Assembly: GCA_938001985.1 (NCBI GenBank)
Contig: CALLBE010000046.1
Span: 1-6,526, forward strand
Length of the DNA: 6,526 bases
Source of the DNA: an uncultured Verrucomicrobiales bacterium
GTDB lineage: Bacteria > Verrucomicrobiota > Verrucomicrobiia > Verrucomicrobiales > Akkermansiaceae
Reading direction: 5' to 3'
Part shown: positions 6,155 to 6,526 of the stretch, piece by piece
Position numbering within the stretch: the first letter of the stretch is position 1
Layout of the letters: every line of letters starts with the position of its first letter
Translations under genes and position numbers: made by a program
The notes under the pieces: generated by a model
The model's input: the letters and a program-made list of their open reading frames with translations, nothing else
What the model was told of the DNA's origin: nothing
The model's database searches: none

Positions 6155-6526
6155 TTAAGCAGAGCGTTCCTGTTGACTGAGTTTATTCAATTCCAAGATC
6201 AATTCTTTCGCTTCCTTCAGGACAGCCTGAATTTGATCTTGGTCACTTAAGTCCTCACGCTCAAAGCGTAAAACTTCCCACTTTCCTAAAAAAACAAGCA
6301 ACGCTCTCAATGCGTTTTGCTGGGCCCCACTCTCTTGATTCCGGCTCAACACATGAAGCTCCTTCTGAGTGTATGGAAAAATAGTAAACTTAAACTTCGC
6401 TTGATAAAAGCGCTTAATCAAGCGGACCAGCTCAACACTCACCCCTTTTAATGAGGTCTGATCTTTTAACGTTTCGATCTCAGCTAACGCCTCGGCCTTA
6501 GTAATATTCAAGCATTCAAAACCTTG
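6155..6526 (-). CDS. C-terminal part of a DUF4381-like protein of the Bat operon (5'-truncated by window edge)
   Basis: The frame stays open to the right edge, giving 123 residues. A TTG at 6509-6511 could be read as a start, but the upstream codons (Gln-Gly-Phe-Glu-Cys) are also in frame without a stop, so this is most likely the tail of a longer gene. The pattern matches the C-terminal helical domain of proteins encoded between the DUF58 gene and batA in many bat clusters. In order it shows ALAEIETL, then the helix VSVELVRLIKRFYQAKFKF, then YTQKELHVL where the family usually has TT-E-L, then LRALLVFLGKWEVLRFERED where the family has a CDxxKFA-like stretch, and a final Glu/Lys-rich helix. 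Its usual N-terminal membrane segment would be outside the window. The stop TAA lies two bases before batA. The family call comes from remembered patterns and is moderately sure. Confidence 0.65.
   Translation of the reverse strand, partial: QGFECLNITKAEALAEIETLKDQTSLKGVSVELVRLIKRFYQAKFKFTIFPYTQKELHVLSRNQESGAQQNALRALLVFLGKWEVLRFEREDLSDQDQIQAVLKEAKELILELNKLSQQERSA

Overview
The window holds the 3' part of a Bat ("Bacteroides aerotolerance") gene cluster, followed by the first part of a membrane metalloprotease gene. All five genes lie on the minus strand, so transcription runs from high to low coordinates. Order of transcription: (1) the 3' end of a DUF4381-like membrane protein gene entering from the right edge; (2) batA, a membrane-anchored von Willebrand factor A (VWA) protein; (3) a batB-batC fusion, with a VWA domain, TPR-like helices and a long acidic/Gln-rich tail; (4) a batD-batE fusion, with a BatD domain, TPRs and an SH3-like domain; (5) after an 86-base gap, an M50 (site-2 protease family) gene that leaves the window on the left. 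Coding density is very high: the four bat-type genes are separated by 2, 9 and 0 bases. No RNA gene, mobile element or CRISPR array is visible.

How the genes work together: in Bat/MoxR systems a cytoplasmic MoxR AAA+ ATPase and a DUF58 protein are usually encoded just upstream, which here would be beyond the right edge. The inner-membrane VWA, TPR and BatD proteins are thought to form a periplasm-facing complex involved in envelope stress or metal-dependent protein maturation. The exact biochemical role is unsettled. The four proteins here have alternating hydrophobic and basic segments consistent with that placement, with VWA, TPR, BatD and SH3 modules all in the periplasm.

Organism: a Gram-negative type bacterium with moderate GC. 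The DUF4381-like gene before batA, the fused BatB/C with a C-terminal KDW end and the fused BatD/TPR/SH3 protein remind me most of Verrucomicrobiota or a neighbouring PVC phylum. This is inference from gene architecture, without any database comparison.

I see no clear sign of an entirely new system. The most interesting details are the two gene fusions, each with a signal-peptide-like hydrophobic segment at the junction; an in-frame 9-bp microrepeat (Val-Glu-Ala x4) next to one junction; a CxxC pair placed just outside the membrane in BatD; and a Ser in place of the usual Thr in the metal site of BatB.
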